From CAYNLX01 sp964441535 (lineage in GTDB: Bacteria > Bacillota_I > Bacilli_A > RF39 > UBA660), in NCBI GenBank assembly GCA_964441535.1, contig CAYTXQ010000003.1, forward strand, positions 1 through 30,065: a DNA stretch of 30,065 nucleotides, read 5' to 3'. Positions 1-8,539 of the stretch are shown here, piece after piece (positions within the stretch are counted from its first letter, which is position 1; the number at the start of each line of letters is the position of its first letter). The translations under genes and the position numbers were made by a program. Below the pieces are notes generated by a model. That model had not been told where the DNA came from. It was given only the letters and a program-made list of their open reading frames with translations, and ran no database searches.

Positions 1-509
1 TAGAATTAATATATTTAAATAGTCATTTTAATACTAATACTTTATCAATAAATTATTGGTTAAAAGAAGGAATAGATGAAGTAGTTTTAAGTAATGAGAT
101 TACTAAAGAAGAAATAAAAGATATTGTTGATAATATAGATGGAATGGCTATAGTTCAGGTATTTGGTCTTAATATGGCTATGTATTCCAGAAGAACTTTG
201 ATTTCCAATTATAATAAATTCTATAATATGGAAAATGAAAAATTATTGGATATTAGATCCAATAATAATGATTTTATTGTTTTGGAAGAAGAAAAGGGTA
301 CTGTAATATTTAATAAAAATATATATAATGCTATGGAATTAATAGATTACTTGAATAATGATAAAATAAAATATTTTTATATAAATACATCTTTTATAGA
401 TAACAATATAATAGATAAGATTTTAAATGGAGATAAAATTGATGATATTGATACAGGATTTCTTTATAAAGAAACAATATATAAGTTAGGAGAAAAAAAT
501 AATGACTGA
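1..509 (+). CDS. trhP1: U32-family tRNA hydroxylation protein TrhP1 (YrrN-like), 5' end outside window
   Basis: The frame is open from base 3, so the N-terminal half lies upstream of the window; about 168 codons are visible, ending in TGA. The visible part matches the C-terminal half of the short U32 peptidase-family protein YrrN of Bacillus (around 300 residues), including the stretch ending in FGLNMAMYSRR. In Bacillus, YrrN and YrrO (TrhP1 and TrhP2) act together in prephenate-dependent hydroxylation of uridine 34 in tRNA. The stop overlaps the start of the next gene by 8 bases (ATGACTGA), so the two are almost certainly translationally coupled. This is the only clear TGA stop I find in the window. 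The family call rests on the partial sequence plus the diagnostic neighbour. Confidence 0.8.
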   Translation, partial: ELIYLNSHFNTNTLSINYWLKEGIDEVVLSNEITKEEIKDIVDNIDGMAIVQVFGLNMAMYSRRTLISNYNKFYNMENEKLLDIRSNNNDFIVLEEEKGTVIFNKNIYNAMELIDYLNNDKIKYFYINTSFIDNNIIDKILNGDKIDDIDTGFLYKETIYKLGEKNND

Positions 510-1683
510 GTTACTTTCTCCGGCTGGAGATTTTGAAAAATTAAAATTTGCATGTCTTTATGGAGCAGATGCAGTATATATTGGAGGTAAAGATTTTTCT
601 CTTAGGGCTAATGCTACTAATTTTAGTCTGGATGAAATTAAATTGGCTACAGAATATACTCACAATTTAAATAAAAAACTATATGTCACAGTAAATATAG
701 TATTTCATGATAAAGATATAGTAGGATTAAAAGAATATTTAATAGAATTAAATAAGATTAAAGTAGATGGTATTATGATTTCTGATCCTTTAATATTAGA
801 TATTGTTAGAGATAATAAATTAAATTTAAATTGTTTTTTATCTACTCAGGTAAGTACTTTAAATTATGAAAGTGCTAAATTTTGGAAAGAAAAAGGTATT
901 AAAAGAATAGTTCTTGCAAGAGAAGCTATGAAAGAAGATATAAAAAGAATTAAGAAAGAGACTGATTTAGAAATTGAATGTTTTATTCATGGAGCGATGT
1001 GTACTTCTATTAGTGGTAAATGCGTAATGAGCAATTATACTACTAACAGAGATTCTAATAGAGGTGGATGTGCACAAATATGCAGATGGGCATTTGATAC
1101 TGATAAACCATATAAATTTAGTATGACACCTAAAGATTTAAATATGGTATCTAAAATAAAAGATATGATTGAAGATGGAGTTGATTCATTTAAAATTGAA
1201 GGAAGAATGAGATCTATATATTATATTGCTACAGTAGTTTATACTTATAGACAAATAATTGATAAAATTAGCACTAATTCTTTAACAGATGAATATACTA
1301 AATATTATGTAGATATTTTAAACAGATGTGCTAACAGAGAATCTACTAATCAATTTTATGATAAATTTCCAGGAATTGAAGAACAATATTTTATATCAGA
1401 AAATAATGAAGTATCTAATCAAGATTTTTTAGGTTTAGTATTAGATTATGATAAAGAAAAAGGTATTGCTACTATTGAACAAAGAAATTATTTTGAAGCA
1501 GGAACTGTAGTAGAATTTTTTGGACCTAATACTTTAGTATTTCAGTTTAAAATAGAAGAAATATATGATGAAAATATGAATAAAATAGATGTTGCAAATC
1601 ATGCGCAAATGATAGTAAAAATGCCGATAAATAGGGAGATTTTCACAAATGATATTATGCGAATAAAATCAATTGACTTTTAA
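502..1683 (+). CDS. trhP2: U32-family tRNA hydroxylation protein TrhP2 (YrrO/YegQ-like)
   Basis: This 393-residue protein belongs to peptidase family U32, whose YegQ/YrrO members are not proteases here but take part in prephenate-dependent 5-hydroxyuridine formation at the tRNA wobble position. The N-terminus has the typical ELLSPAGDFEKLKFA and GADAVYIGG motifs (residues 3-29). The family signature lies around residues 159-194: ECFIHGAMC followed by SGKC and a GGCAQICRW block. Cys167, Cys174, Cys190 and Cys194 are the four likely iron-sulfur ligands. The start overlaps the stop of trhP1. In Bacillus the order is yrrN-yrrO-udk-greA; here greA follows directly, so udk is missing from this locus. 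Length is slightly below the usual 410-420 residues. Confidence 0.92.
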   Translation: MTELLSPAGDFEKLKFACLYGADAVYIGGKDFSLRANATNFSLDEIKLATEYTHNLNKKLYVTVNIVFHDKDIVGLKEYLIELNKIKVDGIMISDPLILDIVRDNKLNLNCFLSTQVSTLNYESAKFWKEKGIKRIVLAREAMKEDIKRIKKETDLEIECFIHGAMCTSISGKCVMSNYTTNRDSNRGGCAQICRWAFDTDKPYKFSMTPKDLNMVSKIKDMIEDGVDSFKIEGRMRSIYYIATVVYTYRQIIDKISTNSLTDEYTKYYVDILNRCANRESTNQFYDKFPGIEEQYFISENNEVSNQDFLGLVLDYDKEKGIATIEQRNYFEAGTVVEFFGPNTLVFQFKIEEIYDENMNKIDVANHAQMIVKMPINREIFTNDIMRIKSIDF

Positions 1684-1735
1684 ATATAAATAGAGTATTA
1701 TTAATATGTTACATTTTTAGAAAGAGGTGATTGTT

Positions 1736-2206
1736 ATGGCAGGTAAAAAAGAATGTTTGTTAACTGCTGAAGGATATTTAGAACTTGAAAATGAACTAAA
1801 TGACCTTCGTTTAAATAAAAGACCAGAGGTGATTAATGCTATTAAAGAAGCTAGAGCTCAAGGAGATTTATCAGAAAATGCAGATTATGATTCTGCACGT
1901 AATGATCAAGCCCAACTTGAGTCTAGAATAAAAGACTTAGAATATATGTTGGAACATGCTACTATTGTTAGTGATACTAAAAAAGATGCAGTTAATGTAG
2001 GTTCTACAGTTAAGATAAAATATGTAGAAGATGATGAAGTAGAAGAATATAAAGTAGTAGGTTCTTTAGAAGCAGATCCTTTAAATAAAAAGATTTCGAA
2101 TGAATCTCCAATAGGTGTTGCTATTATTGGTAAAAAAGTTGGAGATGTAATTTCAGTTGAAAGTCCTAACGGATTTTATAAAGTAAAAATCGAATCTATT
2201 GGTTAA
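1736..2206 (+). CDS. greA: Transcription elongation factor GreA
   Basis: GreA binds the RNA polymerase secondary channel and stimulates cleavage of backtracked transcripts. The 156-residue product has the expected length. It shows the N-terminal coiled coil with the tip motif GDLSENADYDSA (about residues 43-54), whose acidic residues do the work, and a C-terminal FKBP-like globular domain ending in NGFYKVKIESIG. The start is taken at the ATG at 1736, which follows the Shine-Dalgarno AAAGAGGTGA at 1721-1730; a GTG at 1727 lies inside that site and is unlikely. It follows trhP2 by about 50 bases and is closed by a hairpin terminator that begins at its stop codon. Confidence 0.95.
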   Translation: MAGKKECLLTAEGYLELENELNDLRLNKRPEVINAIKEARAQGDLSENADYDSARNDQAQLESRIKDLEYMLEHATIVSDTKKDAVNVGSTVKIKYVEDDEVEEYKVVGSLEADPLNKKISNESPIGVAIIGKKVGDVISVESPNGFYKVKIESIG

Positions 2207-2233
2207 AACTTATATTTACTTATAAGTTTTTTT
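2206..2233 (+). terminator. Intrinsic terminator after greA
   Basis: A 9-bp perfect inverted repeat, AAACTTATA (2206-2214) and TATAAGTTT (2221-2229), with a 6-base loop, runs directly into a T tract. It starts at the last base of the greA stop codon. Confidence 0.8.
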
Positions 2234-2270
2234 ATTATATAATATAATGGTATTTTAGGAGGAATGATTT

Positions 2271-3512
2271 ATGAAAAATGTACACACAATTGAAATAAAA
2301 ATTGAAGGGAAAGAATGGGCTAATTGTTTAGATAGTTCTTTTAAGAAAAAAGTAAAAGATATTAAAGTAGATGGATTTAGAAAAGGAGCAGTACCAAAAG
2401 AAATATATATTAAAAAGTTTGGTATTGAATCTTTATATACAGATGCAGTAGATATGGTAGTAGGGAGTGCTTATGAAAAGGCATTAAAAGATAATAATCT
2501 TACACCATTTGCTGAACCAAAAGTAGATATTAAAGGAATAAGTGATTCTACTATAATTTTTGAATTTACTATAGTAACAAAACCTGAAATTACTTTAGGA
2601 GCTTACAAAAATTTAAAAGTTAAAAAAGATAAAATTGAAGTAACAAAAGAAGAAATCGAAAAAGAAATTGAAAGTTTACAGAATAAATATGCAGAAATAG
2701 TAATAAAAAGTAAAGGAACAGTAGAAAAAGGAAATACTGCTGTTATTGATTTTGAAGGTACTGTTGATGGTAAAAAATTAGATGGAGGAACTGGAGAAAA
2801 CTATCCTCTTGAAATAGGATCTAATACATTTATTCCAGGTTTTGAAGATAATTTAATAGGAATGAAAGTTAATGAGACTAAGACTATAGATTTAAAATTT
2901 CCAAGTGACTATGTAGATGAATTAAAGGATAAAGAAGTTACATTTAAAGTTACTGTTAGAGAAATTAAAGAAAGAAAATTACCTGAACTTAATGAGGATT
3001 TCTATAAGGATTTAGGTTACGATGTTAAAGATAAAAAGGGTTTAGAAACTAAAATAGAAGAAGAAATTAAAAAAAGAAAAGAATTACAAGTAGAAGATAA
3101 ATACATAGAAGATGTTTTAGATGCTGCTAGTAAAAATATGAAAGTTACTCTTAATGAAGAAATAATTGATGAAGAAGTTCATCGTATGATGCATCAGATG
3201 GAAGAACAACTTAAAATGCAAGGTTTAACAATGGATCAGTATTTTGAATTTACTCATACAACTCATCATGATATGCATGAAAAAATGGAACCAGAGGCTA
3301 TTAAAAGAATAAAATATCGTTTATTACTTGAAAGTATTTCAGAAAAAGAAGATATAAAAGTAACAGAAGCAGAAGCCAAGAAACAAGCTAAAGAAGATTC
3401 AGAAAAATATGGCATGAAAGAAGAAGAATATATAAATATGTTTGGTGGTATAGAACTTATTAAATATGACATTAAAATGAAAAAGACTATTGAATTCTTA
3501 AAAAACAATTAA
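2271..3512 (+). CDS. tig: Trigger factor, ribosome-associated chaperone and prolyl isomerase
   Basis: Trigger factor docks at the ribosome exit tunnel and shields nascent chains. The 413-residue product shows the ribosome-binding signature GFRKGAVPKE (residues 35-44), then an FKBP-type prolyl isomerase domain (about 150-235, with VIDFEGTVDGK and FIPGFEDNLIGM), and a helical C-terminal chaperone domain. The C-terminal part is unusually rich in His and Met around residues 300-345 (HRMMHQMEEQ, THTTHHDMHEK). The Shine-Dalgarno AGGAGGA at 2257-2263 fixes the start, and TATAAT at 2243-2248 is a likely -10. In Bacillus, tig is followed by clpX-lonB-lonA; here a sigma-factor gene sits between tig and lonA, and clpX and lonB are absent. 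Confidence 0.95.
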   Translation: MKNVHTIEIKIEGKEWANCLDSSFKKKVKDIKVDGFRKGAVPKEIYIKKFGIESLYTDAVDMVVGSAYEKALKDNNLTPFAEPKVDIKGISDSTIIFEFTIVTKPEITLGAYKNLKVKKDKIEVTKEEIEKEIESLQNKYAEIVIKSKGTVEKGNTAVIDFEGTVDGKKLDGGTGENYPLEIGSNTFIPGFEDNLIGMKVNETKTIDLKFPSDYVDELKDKEVTFKVTVREIKERKLPELNEDFYKDLGYDVKDKKGLETKIEEEIKKRKELQVEDKYIEDVLDAASKNMKVTLNEEIIDEEVHRMMHQMEEQLKMQGLTMDQYFEFTHTTHHDMHEKMEPEAIKRIKYRLLLESISEKEDIKVTEAEAKKQAKEDSEKYGMKEEEYINMFGGIELIKYDIKMKKTIEFLKNN

Positions 3513-3544
3513 TAAATTAAGTGTCATCCTTATGGGAGAAAATC

Positions 3545-4495
3545 ATGAGTGAATTTATTTTAAATTATCAAATTTTTAAAAAACAACTATCAAGAGAAGA
3601 AGAAATAGAATGTTTTAAATTATTAAGAAAAGGCGATAAAAATGCTAGAAACAAATTAATAGAACACAATTTAAGAATGGTAGTATATGTAATTAATACA
3701 TATTTTCAAACTTTCACTATCAATAATCCAATTATTGATAGTGATGATTTTATGAGTGCAGGAATTTGGGGATTAATAAAAGCAGTTGATTCTTTTGATG
3801 TAGATAGAGGAAATACTTTTGCAAGTTATGCTTGTAGATGTATAGAAAATGAAATATTAATGTTATTAAGAAACATTATAAAAGATAAAAAAAATGTTAG
3901 TTTTTATGAAATAATAAAATCAGATAATGATGGAAATAATTTAACTCTCTCTGATATTGTTGATGATGAAGAAGATATATTTGAAATTTATGAAAAAATA
4001 GAAACTAAAATAATTGTTTTAGAAGCATTAAAAATATTAACAGAACAAGAAAGATTAGTTATTTATTTACACTATTATGGAATTAATGGAAAAAGATTAA
4101 CAGAACAAGAAATTGGTGTTAAAATTGGTTGTTTAAAACCAAATGTTTGTAAAATAGAAAATAGAGCCAAAAATAAACTTGCTGAATATCTAATTGATCA
4201 AGGAGAAGGTAATATTAAAAAAGTTACACCTGAAATGGAATTGTTAAAAAATATGTCATCAAAAGAAAAAACATTATTTTATGTAAATAATATTGTAAGA
4301 AATAATGTACCAATAGAAGAGTTAGCAAGAAAATGTAATGTTAAGGTATCTGTTATTAAAACTAACATATCAAAAAATTTACCAAAATTGGATATGGAAT
4401 TATATATATATTATTGTGAAATTATAAAAAAAGAAGAAAGAGAAAGATCTTTAAAAAAGAAATTAAAATTAGAAAATATATCTCATCAAGATTAA
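3545..4495 (+). CDS. SigE/SigK-type sporulation sigma factor with a C-terminal extension
   Basis: A sigma-70 family protein of 316 residues. Region 2 (about residues 30-110) contains NARNKLIEHNLRMVVYV, GIWGLIKAVDSFD and YACRCIENEILMLLR, the hallmark of mother-cell sigma factors SigE and SigK. Region 4 with its helix-turn-helix is at about 160-215. Unlike SigE or SigK (about 235-240 residues) it continues for about 100 residues; that tail holds a second possible helix-turn-helix (about 257-281, IEELARKCNVKVSVIKTNIS) and a very basic end. The start is the ATG at 3545, preceded by GGGAGA at 3534-3539. There is no hydrophobic pro-sequence: conserved region 1.2/2 begins within 15 residues. It lies 33 bases after tig, probably in the same transcript, and ends at a terminator before lon. 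The exact sigma orthologue cannot be decided. Confidence 0.85.
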   Translation: MSEFILNYQIFKKQLSREEEIECFKLLRKGDKNARNKLIEHNLRMVVYVINTYFQTFTINNPIIDSDDFMSAGIWGLIKAVDSFDVDRGNTFASYACRCIENEILMLLRNIIKDKKNVSFYEIIKSDNDGNNLTLSDIVDDEEDIFEIYEKIETKIIVLEALKILTEQERLVIYLHYYGINGKRLTEQEIGVKIGCLKPNVCKIENRAKNKLAEYLIDQGEGNIKKVTPEMELLKNMSSKEKTLFYVNNIVRNNVPIEELARKCNVKVSVIKTNISKNLPKLDMELYIYYCEIIKKEERERSLKKKLKLENISHQD

Positions 4496-4534
4496 GTCAT
4501 GATAATAATCTCTTGAAAATTCTTAGTATATATT

Positions 4535-4561
4535 AGCAATGAACAAATCATTGCTTTTTTT
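4535..4561 (+). terminator. Intrinsic terminator after the first sigma gene
   Basis: AGCAATGA (4535-4542) pairs perfectly with TCATTGCT (4548-4555) across a 5-base loop, followed by a run of T. It separates the tig-sigma transcript from lon. Confidence 0.88.
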
Positions 4562-4584
4562 ATGTAAAAAAAGTGTCAAAAATG

Positions 4585-4613
4585 TTTACAAGATGGTTTT
4601 TTGTATATATAAT
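4585..4613 (+). promoter_or_regulatory. SigA-type promoter of lon
   Basis: TTTACA (4585-4590), a spacer of exactly 17 bases, then a perfect TATAAT (4608-4613). The start codon of lon lies 30 bases downstream. I see no CIRCE element and no paired CtsR-type heptads here, so heat-shock control of the usual kinds is not evident. Confidence 0.75.
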
Positions 4614-4643
4614 AAATAACTATAACTTGAAGGAGGAGAAGAT

Positions 4644-6962
4644 ATGCAAAGTAACTTACCTGTAATACTCTTAAAGAATCTAATTCTTCTACCTCATCAA
4701 GAAGTACGTTTAGAACTAAATAATGAAATTAGTAAAAGAACAGTTGAAATGTCTTCAAAAAAATATGATGGAGAATTATTAGTAGTATGTCCATTGAGTC
4801 AAATTGAAGAACAGCCTGATGTAAGTGATTTACCTTCTATAGGAGTTATAGGAAAGTTAAAAAGTAAAATATCTCTACCAAATGGAAATTTAAGAATAGT
4901 TATTACTGGTATAACTAGAGTATATATAGAAGAGTATTTAAATCATAAGGATGATTCAGAAATATTAAAAGCTATTATATCTAATGTAAGAATAGATAAT
5001 AAAGATGAGATAAAAGAGACTGCCTTATTTAGAAAATTAACAGATATATTAAATAAATATATTATTAAAAGTCCATATATATCAAACAGTGTTTTATCTA
5101 CTATTAAGGGAATAAAATCTTTAGATATATTAACTGATGTTATAGCGTCTTTTATACCTTTTGATATTGAAAAAAAACAAGATTATATGCTGGATATAGA
5201 TTATATATCTAGAGCAGAAAAATTAATACATGATTTAACTATTGAATTAGAAGTAGTATCTATGGAAGAGAAATTAGATAGTGCTTTAAAAACTGAATTA
5301 GATAATAGTCAAAAAGAATTTATTCTTAAGGAAAAAATTAAACAGATAAAAAAAGAACTAGGTAATGAATCTGGCAAAGATGAAGAAGTAGAAATTTATA
5401 AAAAGAAATTAGAAGAATTAAATATAAATGAAAAAACTAAAATAAAGATATTTCACGAAATAGAGAAGTACAGCTATACGGGTGAATCTTCTCCTGATTC
5501 AGGAATGATTAGAAATTACTTGGATTGGGTACTTAATCTTCCATGGGGAATATATACAAAAGATAATAATGATTTAAATAAGATAAAATCATCTTTAGAT
5601 AAAACTCATTTTGGACTTGATAAAATAAAAGAAAGAATAATAGAATATATTGCCATTAAAGAAAGAAATAGTGATTTAAAAAGCCCTATAATATGTTTAG
5701 TAGGGCCTCCTGGAGTAGGTAAAACAACTTTTGCAATAGCTATAGCTAAAAGTTTAAATAAAGAATTTTATAAAATATCTGTAGGAGGACTTAATGATTC
5801 AGCAGAATTGGTAGGTCACAGAAGAACTTATTTAGGAGCTAATCCTGGAAGAATTATTCAAGGAATTAAAAAATGTAATTCATCAAATCCATTAATATTA
5901 ATAGATGAAGTAGACAAAATGGTTAAAGATTTTAAAGGTGATCCAGCAAGTACTTTATTAGATGTAGTTGATCCAGAACAGAATATGATGTTTGTAGATA
6001 ATTATATTGAAGAACCGTATGATTTATCTAAAGTGTTATTTATATTAACTGCAAATGATGAGAATAGAATACCTTTAGAATTACTAGATAGATTGGAAAT
6101 AATTAATTTATCAAGTTATACAGAATTTGAGAAAATAGATATTGCTAGTAAGTATTTATTACCTAAAATATATAAAGAACATCTAATAACTAAAGAAATA
6201 AAGATTAATAAAGATGTAATATCAGAGTTGATAGAAAGTTATACTAAAGAAGCAGGAGTAAGAGAGTTAGAAAGATGCCTAAGTACTATAGTAAGAAAGA
6301 TTACTACTAATTTTATTAAAGAGAATAGAACAACCAATGTTGTTGTTCAAAAGAATGATTTAACTAAATATCTTTCTCTTCCAAAATATGATAAATATTT
6401 TAATACTACTTCTTCTATAGGAGTCTGTAATGGTTTGGCATATACTCCTTTTGGAGGATTAGTAATGCCTTTAGAATCATCAATATATAAGGGTAAAGAA
6501 GATGTTATTTTAACTGGTTCTTTAGGTAATGTAATGCAGGAAAGTATTAAGGTTGCTATAAGTTATATAAAATCTAACTGTAAAAATTTAGAAATAGATA
6601 TTAATATATTTAATAAAAAAGATATTCATTTTCATGCTTTAGAAGGTGCTATTAATAAAGAAGGTCCTAGTGCTGGTATTGCAATAGTAACAACATTATT
6701 AAGTCTCTTAAAAGATATTAAGATAGATAATAAAATAGCTATGACAGGAGAAATAAGTTTAAAAGGTAATATTCTAAAAATAGGAGGATTAAAAGAAAAA
6801 TTAATCGGAGCTTACAACGCTGGAATAAAAAAAGTGTTTATTCCATATAATAATACAGAAGATTTAGAAAATGTTTCAGAAAAGATAAAAAATAATATAG
6901 AAATAATACCTGTTAAAAATTATGAAGAAATATATAAAGAGTTATTTATAGTTAATAATTAA
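4644..6962 (+). CDS. lon: ATP-dependent protease LonA
   Basis: A cytosolic AAA+ serine protease of 772 residues, full length for LonA (E. coli 784). Domains in order: N-terminal LON substrate-binding domain (about 5-200, starting with LPVILLKNLILLP), a coiled helical region (about 200-300), AAA+ module with Walker A GPPGVGKT (354-361) and Walker B LILIDEVDK (417-425), and an S16 protease domain. The catalytic dyad is Ser676 in EGPSAG and Lys717 in GGLKEK. Start at the ATG after AAGGAGGAGA. It has its own promoter and is followed after a short hairpin by a SpoVID-like gene. In Bacillus, lonA also lies near tig and upstream of the hem-spoVID region, so the order is ancestral with losses. Confidence 0.97.
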   Translation: MQSNLPVILLKNLILLPHQEVRLELNNEISKRTVEMSSKKYDGELLVVCPLSQIEEQPDVSDLPSIGVIGKLKSKISLPNGNLRIVITGITRVYIEEYLNHKDDSEILKAIISNVRIDNKDEIKETALFRKLTDILNKYIIKSPYISNSVLSTIKGIKSLDILTDVIASFIPFDIEKKQDYMLDIDYISRAEKLIHDLTIELEVVSMEEKLDSALKTELDNSQKEFILKEKIKQIKKELGNESGKDEEVEIYKKKLEELNINEKTKIKIFHEIEKYSYTGESSPDSGMIRNYLDWVLNLPWGIYTKDNNDLNKIKSSLDKTHFGLDKIKERIIEYIAIKERNSDLKSPIICLVGPPGVGKTTFAIAIAKSLNKEFYKISVGGLNDSAELVGHRRTYLGANPGRIIQGIKKCNSSNPLILIDEVDKMVKDFKGDPASTLLDVVDPEQNMMFVDNYIEEPYDLSKVLFILTANDENRIPLELLDRLEIINLSSYTEFEKIDIASKYLLPKIYKEHLITKEIKINKDVISELIESYTKEAGVRELERCLSTIVRKITTNFIKENRTTNVVVQKNDLTKYLSLPKYDKYFNTTSSIGVCNGLAYTPFGGLVMPLESSIYKGKEDVILTGSLGNVMQESIKVAISYIKSNCKNLEIDINIFNKKDIHFHALEGAINKEGPSAGIAIVTTLLSLLKDIKIDNKIAMTGEISLKGNILKIGGLKEKLIGAYNAGIKKVFIPYNNTEDLENVSEKIKNNIEIIPVKNYEEIYKELFIVNN

Positions 6963-6964
6963 TT

Positions 6965-7005
6965 AAACCAATCATATTATTAAATAAGAAAGGATTGGTT
7001 TTTTT
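6965..7005 (+). terminator. Hairpin and T tract between lon and the SpoVID-like gene, overlapping its ribosome-binding site
   Basis: AAACCAATC (6965-6973) pairs perfectly with GATTGGTTT (6993-7001), then a run of seven T ends immediately before the ATG at 7006. The only Shine-Dalgarno candidate, AGAAAGG at 6987-6993, lies in the loop and at the foot of the right arm. The structure can act as terminator for lon and could also limit expression of the next gene. Confidence 0.7.
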
Positions 7006-7647
7006 ATGAAACAAATTATACCGTATGAGAAGGAAATATCATTTGGAGTTAAAATAGCAGAAATATCTAGTATATCTTTAGAAGAAGAATTTAAAATTAA
7101 AGAGGATGAAATTTTAGGAGAATTTATTGTATCCGGAGAATACAAAACTCATGAAATAAGTGTTAATAGAGAAAATTTCCTATATAAATTGCCTTTTTCA
7201 GTAACACTTACAGATAATATTGATATAAATAGTGTTAATTTAGAAATTAAAGATTTTTATTATGATGTTATTAAAGAAAATATTTTAAAAGTCAATATTG
7301 AATTTGAAATATCTGCTGATGAAATAGAGGATATTAGAGAAAGAGAAGAAGATTTTATAGTACCTTTTATAGAACCAGAAGAAGAGAATATAAGATTTGA
7401 TGATATTATTGATGACAAAGATGAAGAAACAAGAGATGTAGTAGATAACCAGATGATACTAAATAGTGCTATAGAAAAAGAAGATAGTTATGTTACATAT
7501 CATGTTCATATTGTAAGAGAGGATGATACTTTAGAAAGTATATGTCAAAAATATAATTCAAATATTGATACTATTAAATCTATTAATAATATCTCAGATA
7601 TATCTTTAGGAGATAAAATAATAATTCCTGAAAATAATGGCGAATAA
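7006..7647 (+). CDS. SpoVID/SafA-like spore envelope protein with C-terminal LysM domain
   Basis: The 213-residue protein has an N-terminal beta-rich region (about 1-110) resembling the N-terminal domain of SpoVID, a very acidic linker (about 105-160), and a C-terminal LysM motif (about 165-209, with DDTLESICQKYN and LGDKIIIPE). In Bacillus, SpoVID guides spore-coat encasement and ends in LysM, but it is much longer (about 575 residues), so this is a short version. There is no signal peptide or membrane segment, consistent with a mother-cell cytoplasmic role. The strongest support is the next gene, which looks like ysxE, exactly the gene after spoVID in Bacillus. It overlaps that gene by 11 bases. 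The start codon directly follows the T tract of a hairpin. Confidence 0.75.
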   Translation: MKQIIPYEKEISFGVKIAEISSISLEEEFKIKEDEILGEFIVSGEYKTHEISVNRENFLYKLPFSVTLTDNIDINSVNLEIKDFYYDVIKENILKVNIEFEISADEIEDIREREEDFIVPFIEPEEENIRFDDIIDDKDEETRDVVDNQMILNSAIEKEDSYVTYHVHIVREDDTLESICQKYNSNIDTIKSINNISDISLGDKIIIPENNGE

Positions 7648-8539
7648 TACATTTGAAATAATAAAAAAAATATATAAACCATATAGATATACAAAAAAAG
7701 GTAAAACAACTATTATTGAAACAACTGAAGGAAAGTTTATAGTAAAAGAAAAATCTGATAATAACATAAAAGAATTACAGAATTATTTAATATCAAGAAA
7801 TTTTGATAATTTCCCTAAAATAATAGATGAATCAAGAAGTGAATTAAATATTTATGAATATGTAGATGAAATTCATACACCTAATGAGCAGAAAATACTT
7901 GATTTAGTAGATGTGGTTAGCAATTTACATAATAAAACTACTTATTTTAAAGAAACAAGCGAAGATAAATATAAAAGTATTTATGAAGATATAGATAATA
8001 ATATAAATTATTTAAATAATTATTATGAAAGTTTATTTAGTTTAATTAATCAGGAAACTTATATGTCTCCAAGTCATTATTTATTGATGAGAAATTATAG
8101 TGAAATAATGGCTGCTTTAAGTTTTTCTAAAAGAGAATTAGATTCATGGTTAGAATTAGTTACTGATTCTAAAAAACAGAGAGTTTCTGTTATACATAAT
8201 AATTTAAAAGTAGAGCATTTAATTAAAGGCAGTAAAGATTATTTAATTAGTTGGGAAAACAGTAGAGTAGATACTCCTATATTAGATTTAATTAATTTAT
8301 ATGATAATGAATATATGGACTATGACTTTGAAGAAGTATTTAATAGATATTTAAGGAAATATGAATTAAATCAAGATGAAAAAAAACTATTATTTATTAT
8401 TTTATCTATTCCTAAAAAAGTAGAACTTAGTAATAATGAATTTGTTAATACTAAGAATTGTAGTAATGTTATGGATTATATATTTAAGACAGAAAGTTTA
8501 ATAAGGCCATATTATTCTGAAAAGAAAGAAGAAGAGTAG
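7637..8539 (+). CDS. YsxE/CotS-family spore-associated kinase-like protein
   Basis: The 300-residue protein fits the CotS/YsxE group, which is distantly related to aminoglycoside phosphotransferases and associated with spore coats. Visible landmarks: a beta-rich N-lobe (residues 10-80, ending in an IYEYVDE hinge), a helical C-lobe, and the catalytic-loop region IHNNLKVEHL (186-195). Active kinases of this fold have HxD there, but this protein has HNN, and the metal-binding Asp position is replaced by the stretch ISWENSRVDTP (204-214). It may therefore be a pseudokinase; this is inference. The start at 7637 lies inside the 3' end of the SpoVID-like gene, so the two are coupled, as spoVID-ysxE is in Bacillus. 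The stop is TAG. Confidence 0.72.
   Translation: MANNTFEIIKKIYKPYRYTKKGKTTIIETTEGKFIVKEKSDNNIKELQNYLISRNFDNFPKIIDESRSELNIYEYVDEIHTPNEQKILDLVDVVSNLHNKTTYFKETSEDKYKSIYEDIDNNINYLNNYYESLFSLINQETYMSPSHYLLMRNYSEIMAALSFSKRELDSWLELVTDSKKQRVSVIHNNLKVEHLIKGSKDYLISWENSRVDTPILDLINLYDNEYMDYDFEEVFNRYLRKYELNQDEKKLLFIILSIPKKVELSNNEFVNTKNCSNVMDYIFKTESLIRPYYSEKKEEE

Noticed and set aside
507..600. TGA read as tryptophan (genetic code 4)
   Set aside because: Reading through TGA at 507 would add an unrelated tail to trhP1 and override the overlapping trhP2 start; all Trp codons in conserved positions are TGG.
3266..3508. Minus-strand hydrophobic open frame opposite the end of tig
   Set aside because: Shadow of the Lys/Glu-rich tig coding sequence; no ribosome-binding site and no family resemblance.
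4562..4640. CIRCE or CtsR operator upstream of lon
   Set aside because: No TTAGCACTC/GAGTGCTAA pair and no tandem GGTCAAA heptads; one GTGTCAAA alone is not enough.
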